Counted from the stretch's first letter, positions 1-8,464 are shown. The stretch is 64,000 nt of DNA from Bacteroidales bacterium (GCA_014860575.1 JACZJK010000028.1:1-64000); one strand, 5' to 3'. Numbers and translations are program-made. The notes: generated from the letters alone by a model not told the origin.

Positions 1-327
1 CGGTAGGGGTATTTCGGGGGATTGTCAGCCTTGTAATGTTTGGGTTAGATGGGAAAGGCTTGGGGTTAGTATGTGCCTTGCGGAGGTCGGCAGCCTTTTA
101 TTAGCCTGGGTGGTTGTTCTGGGGGTGAGCTTTGGTTTGAGAAGTGTAGGGACATTAGGGACAGTAGGGTCTGTGGGGGTTGAGTGGAATGGGTTGTTAT
201 GGCTATGAAGGGTTGAGTTTGGTGACTTAAACCTTTGAAGAATGGAGGCAGGAAAGCTCAGTGGTTTGGGGAGTGGGTGGATAATGTGCAAATTATTCTA
301 TATTCCAAGCGGCAATGCAATGGCCGC
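1..327. other. Left-edge non-coding stretch
   Basis: No convincing gene is seen. The + strand is rich in G and T with short repeated words (gggtt, ggagt), a style shared with other intergenic stretches of this window. A minus-strand open frame here is proline/threonine-rich low complexity and is not believed. This stretch is downstream of the 328-867 gene, so it may hold its transcript end. Confidence 0.5.
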
Positions 328-329
328 TT
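307..329 (-). terminator. Hairpin overlapping the kinase stop codon
   Basis: A 7-bp perfect stem, AAGCGGC (307-313) and GCCGCTT (323-329), closes a 9-nt loop and overlaps the stop codon of the last gene of the minus-strand cluster. The T-run after it on the minus strand is poor, so it is only a possible terminator or mRNA 3' end structure. Confidence 0.35.
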
Positions 330-867
330 AGCGGAGTGCTGATCTTCCTTGCTTCATATATTTATAAATCAATTCAGATGTTTCTTTCGCTGTTAAATCT
401 GTCGTATCAATTTGTAACTCGTATTCGTGTTGGTATTTTTTAGTGTCAGAGTTTAGTTTTTTACAAATCTCAAAATCTTTAAACTTGTCGTCAGATCTTA
501 TATCTAAACGTTTTTGAATTTCATTTTCTGATGCATAAAGTCCGAAAATAGAAATTTTCCAATCTTTACCCACGCTAATCAATTGTTCATAATAAGCATG
601 AATTTTATCTCCGCTAAAAGTGTCAACTACAATGATTGGTTTAAGTTGTAATTCATAGAAGCTCGTTATCAATTGAATAGAAATATTTAAAATATCGACA
701 TGCTCTTTTTGGTTAGTCCAATCAACAGAAATCACCATCGAACGTAAGTTGTCAATTTCCATTCGAACTCCACGAGGAAAGTATTTAGCCAATTCCTTTG
801 CAGTTGTTGACTTTCCCGTAGCTGGAGCACCCTTGATGATAATAATATCCGAATCCCTATTTTGCAT
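328..867 (-). CDS. Small P-loop kinase-like NTPase
   Basis: This 179-residue protein opens with a strand and a Walker A loop, GAPATGKST (about residues 13-21), as in zeta-toxin, chloramphenicol-phosphotransferase and nucleoside-kinase-like AAA_33 enzymes. A hydrophobic strand ending in VVDTFSG (about 100) could supply the Walker B aspartate, and an RLDIRSDDK stretch (about 135) looks like a lid region with arginines. The start overlaps the stop of the radical SAM gene by one base (TAATG), which argues for translational coupling. It probably phosphorylates a small molecule or peptide made or handled by its two neighbours; the substrate cannot be told. A stand-alone resistance kinase is the main alternative. 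Confidence 0.75.
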   Translation of the reverse strand: MQNRDSDIIIIKGAPATGKSTTAKELAKYFPRGVRMEIDNLRSMVISVDWTNQKEHVDILNISIQLITSFYELQLKPIIVVDTFSGDKIHAYYEQLISVGKDWKISIFGLYASENEIQKRLDIRSDDKFKDFEICKKLNSDTKKYQHEYELQIDTTDLTAKETSELIYKYMKQGRSALR

Positions 868-1883
868 TAGTTATAGATAATTTCCGGAATATTACAAGCC
901 ATTTCTTTACATGGGAAATTACATGTTTTCATGAGTTTTGAAACCTCTGTTGAGCGTTTTTTACAAAGAATTTGAATTATATCTCCCTTTTCGATGTTTC
1001 CTAAAGGTTCTTTTGCTAAAGGTATTCTTCTATGGTCGAAACACTTTACCACATCTCCATTTGGGTAAATGATAATATTTTTCCTTGCTGCACAAGCAAC
1101 TTCATTAGAGGTAGTCTTTGGAGTGTTTGTCGGGTTATGCCACACTCCACCAAAATCAAGGTATGTTTGTGTAGTATGTAAAACACCTAGTTCTTTACAA
1201 AACCGTTGAATACTTTCAATTTCTGATTCTGATTCAGAAGCAATAACTGATTGAATTTGCAAATTCTTGCCTAAATAACTTTTTGATAACTTAATATTCT
1301 CCATTACTTTCTCAAATGTTGCCTTGCCTCTGAAATCAGTCCATTTGTTTTCATTAATTGTATCAATTGATATTACTAATTTATGCTTAAGCTCCGCGTA
1401 GCGTTTTAAGAAATCTGCAGTAATTAATACCCCATTCGTAAAAGTTAATAACAGAATGTCATGATTTCTAGATTCCTCTGCTATTTTCAAAACATCATCT
1501 GCAAAAAGTAATGGTTCTCCACCAGTTATTGTTACTTGATACAGATTTTCATTCAACATTTTTAGGCAGTTAATAAAAACAGAAATATCAATATGCTCAT
1601 TATCTGGTTCGGGTGTTTCCCAAATACCACATTTAGGACATCTTTCATTACAACGTTTTGTAATCATATAAATTAATTCATTACCCTTAATTCCATAAAA
1701 TCTACGAATCGGAGTTTTATACCATCTGTAGATACTCCATTCAATGGTTTTCATAATAATTAACGGAATGAAATAATACCATTTTCCAATTCTCTTAGCA
1801 AAAGGTTCGATTTCACCTAAATAATCACTTATTACATGGGTAATACTGGGTTGATTCGCTCTTCTTCTATAAATTAAGCTCAT
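867..1883 (-). CDS. Radical SAM protein with SPASM-like C-terminus
   Basis: This is a 338-residue radical SAM enzyme. The cluster motif CNERCPKCG (CX3CX2C) lies near residue 77, followed by an ITGGEPLL stretch that binds SAM. A cysteine-rich tail (VACAARK, VVKCFDH, KTCNFPCKEMAC) looks like a SPASM or twitch auxiliary cluster region. SPASM enzymes commonly modify ribosomal peptides or other macromolecules. An upstream in-frame Met at 1988 would overlap the glycosyltransferase by 122 bp, so I chose the Met at 1883, which leaves a 17-bp overlap. It sits between a GT2 gene and a kinase gene in a gap-free cluster. No precursor peptide was recognised, so a RiPP role is only one option; modification of a sugar or nucleoside is another. 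Confidence 0.85.
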   Translation of the reverse strand: MSLIYRRRANQPSITHVISDYLGEIEPFAKRIGKWYYFIPLIIMKTIEWSIYRWYKTPIRRFYGIKGNELIYMITKRCNERCPKCGIWETPEPDNEHIDISVFINCLKMLNENLYQVTITGGEPLLFADDVLKIAEESRNHDILLLTFTNGVLITADFLKRYAELKHKLVISIDTINENKWTDFRGKATFEKVMENIKLSKSYLGKNLQIQSVIASESESEIESIQRFCKELGVLHTTQTYLDFGGVWHNPTNTPKTTSNEVACAARKNIIIYPNGDVVKCFDHRRIPLAKEPLGNIEKGDIIQILCKKRSTEVSKLMKTCNFPCKEMACNIPEIIYN

Positions 1884-2631
1884 ATGCGTTTCCTGAATAA
1901 ATTGATTCTGAAGAGTCCCAAAGTAAAACCGTATGTCCTTCGTATAATGTGGCACTTGAACTCTTGTATTTTTTGAATAGATTGACAAAACGTCTAAAAC
2001 CTGTCAATGTGCTTTTATAGCCGAAGTCGTGCCATAACTTCGCTTTAGGACAAAATCCAATTTTATATTTACTTCTCATTCTTAAACAAAGGTCAACATC
2101 TTCACCTGCAGCCGTCGGAAAACGCTCGTCAAATGCAAAGTCTTCTGCTACAAATGATTTTATCCCAAAATTCAAAGAAGGCATATACCATAATTCCTTT
2201 TTATCAGGAAGCAACCACTTGCCATTTAATGTTCCATTAATATCATGGTAGTAATCATAAAGTGTTTTGCCATACGAAAAAGTCATTCCTCCAACGGCAG
2301 CAAATTCTGTTTTTTCAAGGAAGTCAGACATTTGCTCATTCCATTGAAAATCTAAAATGCAATCATGGTCGGTGAAAAAGATATGCTTTGCATTTTGAGA
2401 AAGGGCCTTGTCAATACCGACATTCCTTGCTTTTGCTGGTCCACCATTTTCAGTAAGTCTTATATGCTCAATAAAAGGGATATCCAACTTATACTCAAAT
2501 GGACTAAAATCATCAATCACTAGAACTTTCTCAAATTGAAGTGTTTGATTTTGAACACTCTCAAGTAATCTTGTTAGGCAATTAATATCCCATTTCGTTT
2601 TTATGTAACACGGTATTATTAAAAAATTCAT
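1867..2631 (-). CDS. Family 2 glycosyltransferase
   Basis: This 254-residue GT-A fold enzyme has the nucleotide-binding region VLVIDDFSP (about 36-44), an ENGGPAKARNVG segment (about 62-73), the DxD-like metal site TDHDC (about 87-91) and the late acidic motif GEDVDLCLR (about 176-184), where the catalytic base of GT2 enzymes sits. No membrane segment is seen, so it should be cytosolic. It is first in the three-gene minus-strand run and overlaps the radical SAM gene by 17 bp. The acceptor is unknown. The GT2 plus radical SAM pairing recalls glycosylated-RiPP loci, but that comparison is inference. Confidence 0.85.
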   Translation of the reverse strand: MNFLIIPCYIKTKWDINCLTRLLESVQNQTLQFEKVLVIDDFSPFEYKLDIPFIEHIRLTENGGPAKARNVGIDKALSQNAKHIFFTDHDCILDFQWNEQMSDFLEKTEFAAVGGMTFSYGKTLYDYYHDINGTLNGKWLLPDKKELWYMPSLNFGIKSFVAEDFAFDERFPTAAGEDVDLCLRMRSKYKIGFCPKAKLWHDFGYKSTLTGFRRFVNLFKKYKSSSATLYEGHTVLLWDSSESIYSGNAYELNL

Positions 2632-3116
2632 AAATACTGTCTAATCTGTTTATTTATTGCATTGTGGTTTTTTATACTTACACCCAACTAGTAAATATCT
2701 GTATAAAGTTGTCACTTTAAAATCTGGTACCGGTTGAGATTAGGCTGGGTGTATGTAAAGGGTCAGTAGTTTTCTGCAGCCGGTAATTAATAACTATTGT
2801 TCTCGCACTGTTGAAACGCAACACTAAGGAATGTTGCAGGTTCGCAGGATTTTATGTTCTGGCACTGTTTAAGCAAAAAAGGGAGTTGCATTTTGAACAT
2901 GCAACTATGTGCGCAAAATTATGGCTGGTTCTGAAGCCAGGCGAATTGTTTTCTTTGCGTTTTGTTAACAGCTGGATAATAGAATTAATATTATAGGAGC
3001 AAATATATAAAAATGGATGAGTAGTGCAGATATTTAGAAAAATATTTCAGTTTGGAAAGTTATTGTGGAGTCATATGATGGGGTGCATAGGTGAAATATG
3101 CTTTCTAAGCCTAAGC
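2632..3116. other. 485-bp non-coding gap with several hairpins
   Basis: No credible gene is seen. Visible structure: an imperfect 13-bp inverted repeat pairing 2676-2688 with 2744-2756 (11 of 13 bases), a short hairpin at about 2819-2838 (GCAACA / TGTTGC), a perfect 8-bp hairpin at 2884-2906, and a 5-bp TGGCT/AGCCA hairpin near 2921-2940. It separates the GT2 cluster from the DUF6508 gene and may hold the promoter of the former. Confidence 0.5.
2884..2906. repeat. Perfect 8-bp hairpin
   Basis: AGTTGCAT (2884-2891) and ATGCAACT (2899-2906) are exact reverse complements around a 7-nt loop. No T-run follows on either strand, so it is not a classical intrinsic terminator. Confidence 0.45.
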
Positions 3117-3551
3117 TTACATATCCAATTGTTGCTTAATAGATTTCAACATCTTCACCATAAACCCCGACTCAAATGCATTCATCAGCGCACCTTCACA
3201 AAACCTGTCGTTGCGGACGATGGCAGTGATGATCTTGCATTTGGTGGGAATGTCAATGGTGTTGAAATCGAAATCCGGATTTCTTGCCATTTCTCTTCCT
3301 TCATCCCATGCTGCCCAATTAAAATCAATGATGATGGGCATTTCATAAGCTATATCGAGGAAGCGGTCAATTAGCGGCACATTAAAGCATATAGGCAGGG
3401 TATATTCTTCTTCACCAATTTTTTCCGGCCCATGATATTCTCCGAATTCTTCCGTTTTTTCAATCTCGGGAATCAAATCCAGCAGTGGCTTCCAGTCCTC
3501 TTGTGTGAAGGCATTAATTCTTTCGATGTAGTTTTCCGAATTGAGAGTCAT
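3117..3551 (-). CDS. DUF6508 family protein
   Basis: This 144-residue soluble protein matches my memory of DUF6508: a WAAWDEGREM motif near residue 80 followed by the conserved tail segment ITAIVRNDRFCEGAL near 108-122. The function of the family is unknown. Its ATG overlaps the TGA of the preceding agmatine-deiminase-like gene (ATGA, 3548-3551), so the two are almost certainly co-translated. The C-terminal hydrophobic pattern (FMVKMLKSIKQQL) suggests a final helix. Confidence 0.75.
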   Translation of the reverse strand: MTLNSENYIERINAFTQEDWKPLLDLIPEIEKTEEFGEYHGPEKIGEEEYTLPICFNVPLIDRFLDIAYEMPIIIDFNWAAWDEGREMARNPDFDFNTIDIPTKCKIITAIVRNDRFCEGALMNAFESGFMVKMLKSIKQQLDM

Positions 3552-4396
3552 GATTGTTTGCTCTTTTTGATATTCCAGCTTATGCAGTTCATTAATCCAC
3601 CCTTCAGTCCAATTTCATTAATTTCTACAGGTTCGATAATCTTGTCAGGAAAGACTTTTTTGATTACATCAAGTGCAACCTGGTCCTTGTTTCCCGGAAT
3701 TTCAAAGACCGGAAACAATATCAGATTACCGACTTCAAGGTAATTCACATAGATGCCAATGGCTGACAGCGGTTCGCCTTTATACTTCTTATCAAACCAG
3801 GGCATTTCAACATACTTCAGCCCGGATTCCCTGATCATTCTCCTAAATCCGTCCTGCCAGTAAAGGTATTCATACTTTAACTCATTAACCAATAAGGTCT
3901 TGCTATCTATGAACCACACATGACCATCGGCATGGCCCGTTTCGTCGGAGCTAATAGCCGGTATTATTAGAACTTCGGCTTGCAATTGTTCTTCTAGCCT
4001 TTTGATGAGCTCATTCTTTTCAATATCAGGATTATCTTTAAAAATCCGGTTGGTCATGATCACTTTATCAGAACCACGAATTACATTCCCACCATCCAGG
4101 ATAATGTCCGAAAGTTCAGCTTCAATTTGGTTGGCCTGCAACACTTCAAATGGCCTTGTATGTTTCTCAGGTTCTTGATGGAGATAGGCCGCATCATAGC
4201 GGAACTGTACAAACCGGTTCACATCCGTTTGTACTGGCATGTAATCCCTACACCAGATATCCCTGGTTCCATCAAGTGTTTTGTAATCAATCTTGTGTTT
4301 ATCAAGAATAGATTTAATCCTCTTCCAGCAGTCCGGGTATTTTTCTTCAATAAGCCCCGAAAAGTAAACAAAATCAGTTTTTGCGTCGGTAATCAT
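3548..4396 (-). CDS. Agmatine deiminase / peptidylarginine deiminase-family enzyme
   Basis: This 282-residue protein belongs to the guanidino-group-modifying superfamily. Diagnostic pieces are TRDIWCRDYMP (about 44-54), LDGGN (about 100), the catalytic-His region ETGHADGHVW (about 152-161) and a near-C-terminal catalytic Cys in GGLMNCISW (about 269-274). Known members hydrolyse agmatine to N-carbamoylputrescine or deiminate arginine residues. The protein is shorter than typical agmatine deiminases (about 350 aa) and has no signal peptide, so the substrate is open. It is coupled to the DUF6508 gene by a 4-base overlap. Its position in a defence-rich island leaves room for a role other than polyamine synthesis. 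Confidence 0.8.
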   Translation of the reverse strand: MITDAKTDFVYFSGLIEEKYPDCWKRIKSILDKHKIDYKTLDGTRDIWCRDYMPVQTDVNRFVQFRYDAAYLHQEPEKHTRPFEVLQANQIEAELSDIILDGGNVIRGSDKVIMTNRIFKDNPDIEKNELIKRLEEQLQAEVLIIPAISSDETGHADGHVWFIDSKTLLVNELKYEYLYWQDGFRRMIRESGLKYVEMPWFDKKYKGEPLSAIGIYVNYLEVGNLILFPVFEIPGNKDQVALDVIKKVFPDKIIEPVEINEIGLKGGLMNCISWNIKKSKQS

Positions 4397-4504
4397 AATG
4401 CTGCGTTTTTGGTTAATGTGCAGCGAAGGTCAGGTGGATTTAAAGGGGGGTCAAATTTTTTAACACTTTTTAACTGGAATTACTAATGATTGTAATTCAG
4501 TATG

Positions 4505-5083
4505 TTAACTACTAACTTTCTGGCTTTTCAATCGTATACGTTCTTTTTCCGAATTATTAACATGTTTGTTATCCCAAGTTTCAAGGCTCGTATAATATCT
4601 GTATAAAGAATCTCTGAAATCATTTCCCGGATATTTAGAAAGGCCTTGCCTGAATGTCTTAAAGATTTTCACTTGTTCTTTTTTTACATTGGGAGTCAAA
4701 CCAAACTCCTGTTGCATATTTGTGACAGAATTCAGATTAATAAAAATTGCTGTCAAAACCCTTTTAGGGCCATTCACATTGTAGTTGTTGGATTTTAAGC
4801 CTCTGATTAATATGCCTCCATCACTATCATCTGTGGCAGGGAAGGTTATATCCAACCCTTGCAAATGAAAACGCCAGCGACCTTCAGGATAATTGTGTTC
4901 ATGTGTTGCATTGTCTTCATGAATCTGTTCTTTAAAGAAATAGAACTCAATTTCAGTAAAAGAAAAAAATTCATTGTTAACTTTTAATTGCCAATTGGTC
5001 ATTAGGTCAATGGCGATTCTATCAAAAGATTTCTGGATAGATTGAACACTATCAGAATTTAAATTTAAGTTTAGATGTTCCAT
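4505..5083 (-). CDS. Conserved-looking hypothetical protein
   Basis: This 192-residue protein is not recognised with confidence. It has a compact, natural composition with a central motif pair, YPEGRWRFHLQGLD (about 67-80) and DGGILIRGL (about 89-97), that resembles a beta-rich substrate pocket. The C-terminus is basic (KERIRLKSQKVSS). No signal peptide or membrane segment is seen. It stands alone, 108 bp upstream of the deiminase gene start and about 120 bp downstream of the 435-residue gene. A distant DNA-glycosylase-like fold came to mind from the GGILIR motif, but I cannot support it. Confidence 0.6.
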   Translation of the reverse strand: MEHLNLNLNSDSVQSIQKSFDRIAIDLMTNWQLKVNNEFFSFTEIEFYFFKEQIHEDNATHEHNYPEGRWRFHLQGLDITFPATDDSDGGILIRGLKSNNYNVNGPKRVLTAIFINLNSVTNMQQEFGLTPNVKKEQVKIFKTFRQGLSKYPGNDFRDSLYRYYTSLETWDNKHVNNSEKERIRLKSQKVSS

Positions 5084-5201
5084 GAGGATGAATTAATATT
5101 TAACTATAACGAGTGCGCAATAACTACTAAACTAGAGTTAAAAATATTTCTCTCATTATAACCCGAAGGAATTTTAAGGAGGTTTAAAATATGTGCGATG
5201 C

Positions 5202-6509
5202 TTAAATTTTGTTGAGGTTAATTCCTTTTCCAAAATCGGCTAAACTTGTTTTGTCTGCATCAGTGATCACACCTCTTGCAATGAGTTCATCGAGTAAGTC
5301 TTTGTTACTTAGGTCTTCAAATGTGATGTTACTGTATAACAGTTGTATGCTCATCTTACTGGCAAGTTCAAAAGCTTCGGGCCATCTGATGTTGTGAATA
5401 ATTTCATTAGCCTTATTTTCTGCAACTCTTTCGCGATAGGTTTTGTCTGATTTTAAGAATAAATCATTATCAGAAATCTGCTTTGGATTTTCAGTATAAA
5501 AGGTAATGAGCTCACTGAGTAGGTTGTTTTTGGTTTCTTGAATCATATCGTCGATTTTCTGAATAAGCGTGGCCGAAATTTTGACTATATCCTGCTCAAG
5601 TTCACGAATTTCTTTTTCAAAAGCCTCCTTTTTTTCAAGCTCTAACAAATTCTCTTCACGAATTTTTAAAGGCACAAGATAATACTCACGTAATATTTTG
5701 ATTTTTATTTTGATGTCCTCTAATTCCGGGAAGATTGCTTCTTCATCCCCTGGATTAAAAAGATTCAGTTTGGTTTCCAAGCGCTTGCGCAAAGCGGCAT
5801 CATTTAGTGGCAGGGCTTTTTTAGGTAGCTCAACTTTCTTTGCCTGGAGATTCGCCCCATGAAAGAAAAGTTTAACATACTGAAACTTTGTAGCATAATA
5901 TTCAACAATGCGCTTATAATCTGGCCTTAAGGGAGGATTTGCTTTCAGATCTGCACTAACAGTCTGAAACATATGTTCGTTAAGCTTATTTGTTGAGATG
6001 ATTCCGGGAGACTGAAATTCCTTTTCGACATCTTTAAAGCGAATGCTTTCGTCGATGATGGCATTGGAGAGAAGATCTTCTAAAGTGCTTTTTTCAAATG
6101 GCTTAAAAAAGTGATGTTTGAGCCTTACAATTGAAATTGGATCGATGCTGATGGCATTGATTGTTTCTTTTTCAGCTGGAATCAAATAACGGGATTCTAT
6201 GAAGAGGAAGTAGCCAATATCATCTGTAATAATAAAAGAAACCCTATTATCAATAATATTCTGGCAGTTGTAATTATTGAGGTTTGATTTTTCAAATGCC
6301 TCCATTTCTCCGTAACCCTGGCGGAATGTTTCGGGTGAAAAATCAAGGCCGATGTTGATGGAAACTTTTCCATTATGTTTGGCATACAAAGAATGAATGG
6401 CCGCCAACATCTCAGGATGAATGAGAGGCATTGTAAGGAAAAGTTCTTTTTTGGTTTGAAGAATAAGGTTACAGAGGGTTGCCTCGTTAAAGGATTTAAT
6501 ATAGCTCAT
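5202..6509 (-). CDS. Uncharacterised partner of the DUF262 protein, with degenerate PLD-like N-terminus
   Basis: This 435-residue protein has no family I can name. The N-terminal 130 residues have the alternating strand/helix rhythm of a phospholipase D-like domain (KELFLTMPLIHPEML, then a strand FIITDDIGYFLFI), but no HxK motif is present, so catalysis by that route is unlikely. Residues about 250-330 are strongly helical and charged, consistent with a coiled coil. Its ATG overlaps the stop of the DUF262 gene by 4 bases (6506-6509), so the pair is translationally coupled. It may be a sensor or regulator of the DUF262 nuclease; that is inference from position only. Confidence 0.7.
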   Translation of the reverse strand: MSYIKSFNEATLCNLILQTKKELFLTMPLIHPEMLAAIHSLYAKHNGKVSINIGLDFSPETFRQGYGEMEAFEKSNLNNYNCQNIIDNRVSFIITDDIGYFLFIESRYLIPAEKETINAISIDPISIVRLKHHFFKPFEKSTLEDLLSNAIIDESIRFKDVEKEFQSPGIISTNKLNEHMFQTVSADLKANPPLRPDYKRIVEYYATKFQYVKLFFHGANLQAKKVELPKKALPLNDAALRKRLETKLNLFNPGDEEAIFPELEDIKIKIKILREYYLVPLKIREENLLELEKKEAFEKEIRELEQDIVKISATLIQKIDDMIQETKNNLLSELITFYTENPKQISDNDLFLKSDKTYRERVAENKANEIIHNIRWPEAFELASKMSIQLLYSNITFEDLSNKDLLDELIARGVITDADKTSLADFGKGINLNKI

Positions 6510-8338
6510 ATCATCTCTTCATTATTGTTTATTTCATCTTCTGCATAATGGCCTTCTTCTTCTGTGGGAATGCCTCGTGGAATTGTTTTGCCCATGGCTT
6601 GCTCAATTTTCTGCAAAATTCTTTCTTTACGATCGTTATAAAAGCTGTAAAAATCGTCAGATTCCAGAAATTGAATGTTTAGGAGGTGAGATTCTACTAT
6701 CCCAGTAAAAGTTTCGTAATTCACACCGGCACGTTCCATTAAACGCTTCAGATATTTTGATGGAGCATCGCCACTTACAATCCGGTTTGTTCTTCCGGAA
6801 AGTGGTGTTTTATTGATTATGCTGTCAGAATCATTTCCTGGAATAGCGTTTTCAGGTTTCTGACACCATGCAACGGGGAAAATATGATGCACATCAATTG
6901 ATTCAGAAAAGTAAGTGCTCATGATTATTTGCGATGCAGAAAGCCAATCCTTTGCATTGTTGCTCAGAATTAATGCATAAACGCCTTTGTATGCTGCGCT
7001 ATTGCGGGTTCTCAGGGTTGAGAGCCTTGATGGAGAGAAGTTTGCTTCGAAAACTGTTTTCGGTTCTTCCCTATTATTGAGTATCCAGTCAATCGCTTGT
7101 ACAACGTCCAGAGCGTAGCGGGTTTCGTTTGCTCCACCATACAATTCGCCAAATACCCCGCACCAAAACCATTGCATCAGCTTTTGTTTGTAGCCTACAT
7201 TGTCAATATGCTCTTTGAGGTAAGCTAAAATGGATGACAGCGGAATTAACTGTGTAGTGTATGGAAGGTCGCGGGCACTGAAGATGTTGTTTTCGGTCAG
7301 AATTTTTGAAGCCTTAATAAATCCTGCTACTACGTCATCTCTGTGTTTCAAATAATCCTGAAGGCGAAGATTTAGCATCTCTTTACGTTTTGCACTTACT
7401 GCAGGCAAATTTTCTGTTTTACCCAAGGCAACTTGATCAAGTCTTCGTTGAAAAGTAGAATAGAGGGTTATCGCCTGAATCAGATCTGTATTGCGGGTTG
7501 ATTTTAGCAAAGGGAACCCATTGAGTTTCCCTTTGACTTTTGCCCAATCTTCTTTTAAATCGAATTCTTCCGAGGCAAAGGAAGCTGTTAAAAGTTCGAA
7601 AACCGTTAGTGAAACACCACCGGTATTTACTTTTTCAAACACTTGACATACAGCTTCCTTAGGATTTTCCTTTTTCATGAGAATAACCGGAAGCTGATAA
7701 CCTGTGAAGCCTTTTATAATTTTTCGTTCAAAGTCGTTCCAGAATTTGATTTTATCCCGGTCGTAATCCCAGTATTCGGAAAATTTCGTTCTCCAATCGT
7801 CATATTCGTCAACCATACAAACGGGATACATCAGGTTTTTAAATTCCTGTTCTTCGGTGGTAAGGTCAAGGATAATATCCCGGCCGATGTTTTCGGTAAT
7901 GATTTTTCTTTCGTTTATTGAGAAAATCGCTTCTTCCAGGTCTGTATCCGGGTCTAAGGCTTTTGCCATATCAATGTAATACCAGCGCTTGATTTCATAG
8001 TTCTTGGCATTTTTTGTAGTTACAACCTGGTTTGTGATGATGGCCTGATAAAGAGAGGTAATCCGTTGCTGACCATCCAGAATCAGCATTTCCGGCTTTA
8101 TGCCATTGTTTGGGGCCCCTTCTACGGGCTTGGTTTTGAAGCGTATGCTTTCGTTGCCGGTTTCCAGCAACATGATGGCGCCAATTGGAAAAGATTTGGC
8201 GACGCTGGCAATGATCCCTTTGATGCGATTATCATCCCACACCCATCCGCGCTGGAAATCGGGCAGTTGGATTTTCCCTTTGTGCACATCTTTCAGGATA
8301 TCGTAAAGGTTTGTTTTGGTGGAGTCGAAAGTTTCCAT
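6506..8338 (-). CDS. DUF262 protein with C-terminal HNH-type site (GmrSD-like)
   Basis: This 610-residue protein starts with a DUF262 (ParB-like NTPase) domain: QLPDFQRGWVWD (about 23-34) and the hallmark LDGQQRITSL (about 87-96). A C-terminal nuclease-like segment, SIDVHHIFPVAW (about 490), resembles the DUF1524/HNH core of the type IV modification-dependent enzyme GmrSD. In such proteins the first domain binds and hydrolyses nucleotides and the second cuts DNA carrying modified bases. It follows the 34-residue ORF by 21 bp and overlaps the next gene by 4 bp. The coupling to an unknown 435-residue partner is not part of the classical GmrSD system. DNA cleavage is a family expectation, not shown here. 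Confidence 0.85.
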   Translation of the reverse strand: METFDSTKTNLYDILKDVHKGKIQLPDFQRGWVWDDNRIKGIIASVAKSFPIGAIMLLETGNESIRFKTKPVEGAPNNGIKPEMLILDGQQRITSLYQAIITNQVVTTKNAKNYEIKRWYYIDMAKALDPDTDLEEAIFSINERKIITENIGRDIILDLTTEEQEFKNLMYPVCMVDEYDDWRTKFSEYWDYDRDKIKFWNDFERKIIKGFTGYQLPVILMKKENPKEAVCQVFEKVNTGGVSLTVFELLTASFASEEFDLKEDWAKVKGKLNGFPLLKSTRNTDLIQAITLYSTFQRRLDQVALGKTENLPAVSAKRKEMLNLRLQDYLKHRDDVVAGFIKASKILTENNIFSARDLPYTTQLIPLSSILAYLKEHIDNVGYKQKLMQWFWCGVFGELYGGANETRYALDVVQAIDWILNNREEPKTVFEANFSPSRLSTLRTRNSAAYKGVYALILSNNAKDWLSASQIIMSTYFSESIDVHHIFPVAWCQKPENAIPGNDSDSIINKTPLSGRTNRIVSGDAPSKYLKRLMERAGVNYETFTGIVESHLLNIQFLESDDFYSFYNDRKERILQKIEQAMGKTIPRGIPTEEEGHYAEDEINNNEEMI

Positions 8339-8359
8339 AGTTGTTTGAATATAAGTTGT

Positions 8360-8464
8360 TTAATGTGCATTGATTTTTTCAAATAATTTTGTAAACCGCT
8401 TCCTTTCATCACTCAACAGATGATATGCTGAGCATTCTGGAAGACTTGAATACTTATTTATCAT
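8360..8464 (-). CDS. 34-residue small ORF coupled to the HNH gene
   Basis: An ATG overlaps the TGA of the HNH gene (ATGA, 8461-8464) and opens a 34-codon frame ending in TAA 21 bp before the DUF262 gene. The peptide has a plausible soluble sequence, with a charged helix HLLSDERKRFTKLFEKI making up the C-terminal half. The 4-base overlap matches the style of other coupled pairs here, and the frame fills the gap between two defence-type genes almost exactly. It could be a small regulator or antitoxin-like part, a remnant of a longer gene, or chance. No family is recognised. Confidence 0.5.
   Translation of the reverse strand: MINKYSSLPECSAYHLLSDERKRFTKLFEKINAH

Noticed and set aside
1-327. 88-codon minus-strand frame at the left edge
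   Set aside because: Low-complexity Pro/Thr/Ser/His sequence with no domain; likely chance.
867-1988. Longer radical SAM start at 1988
   Set aside because: It would overlap the GT2 gene by 122 bp. The Met at 1883 gives a short overlap in line with the cluster.
2676-2756. Integron attC site
   Set aside because: One end fits RYYYAAC, but the other lacks the required GTT core and no integron integrase is seen.
5176-5205. Strong AAGGAGG followed by ATG on the + strand
   Set aside because: The frame closes after four codons (MCDA). It may be a relic of a lost gene start, but nothing supports a gene.
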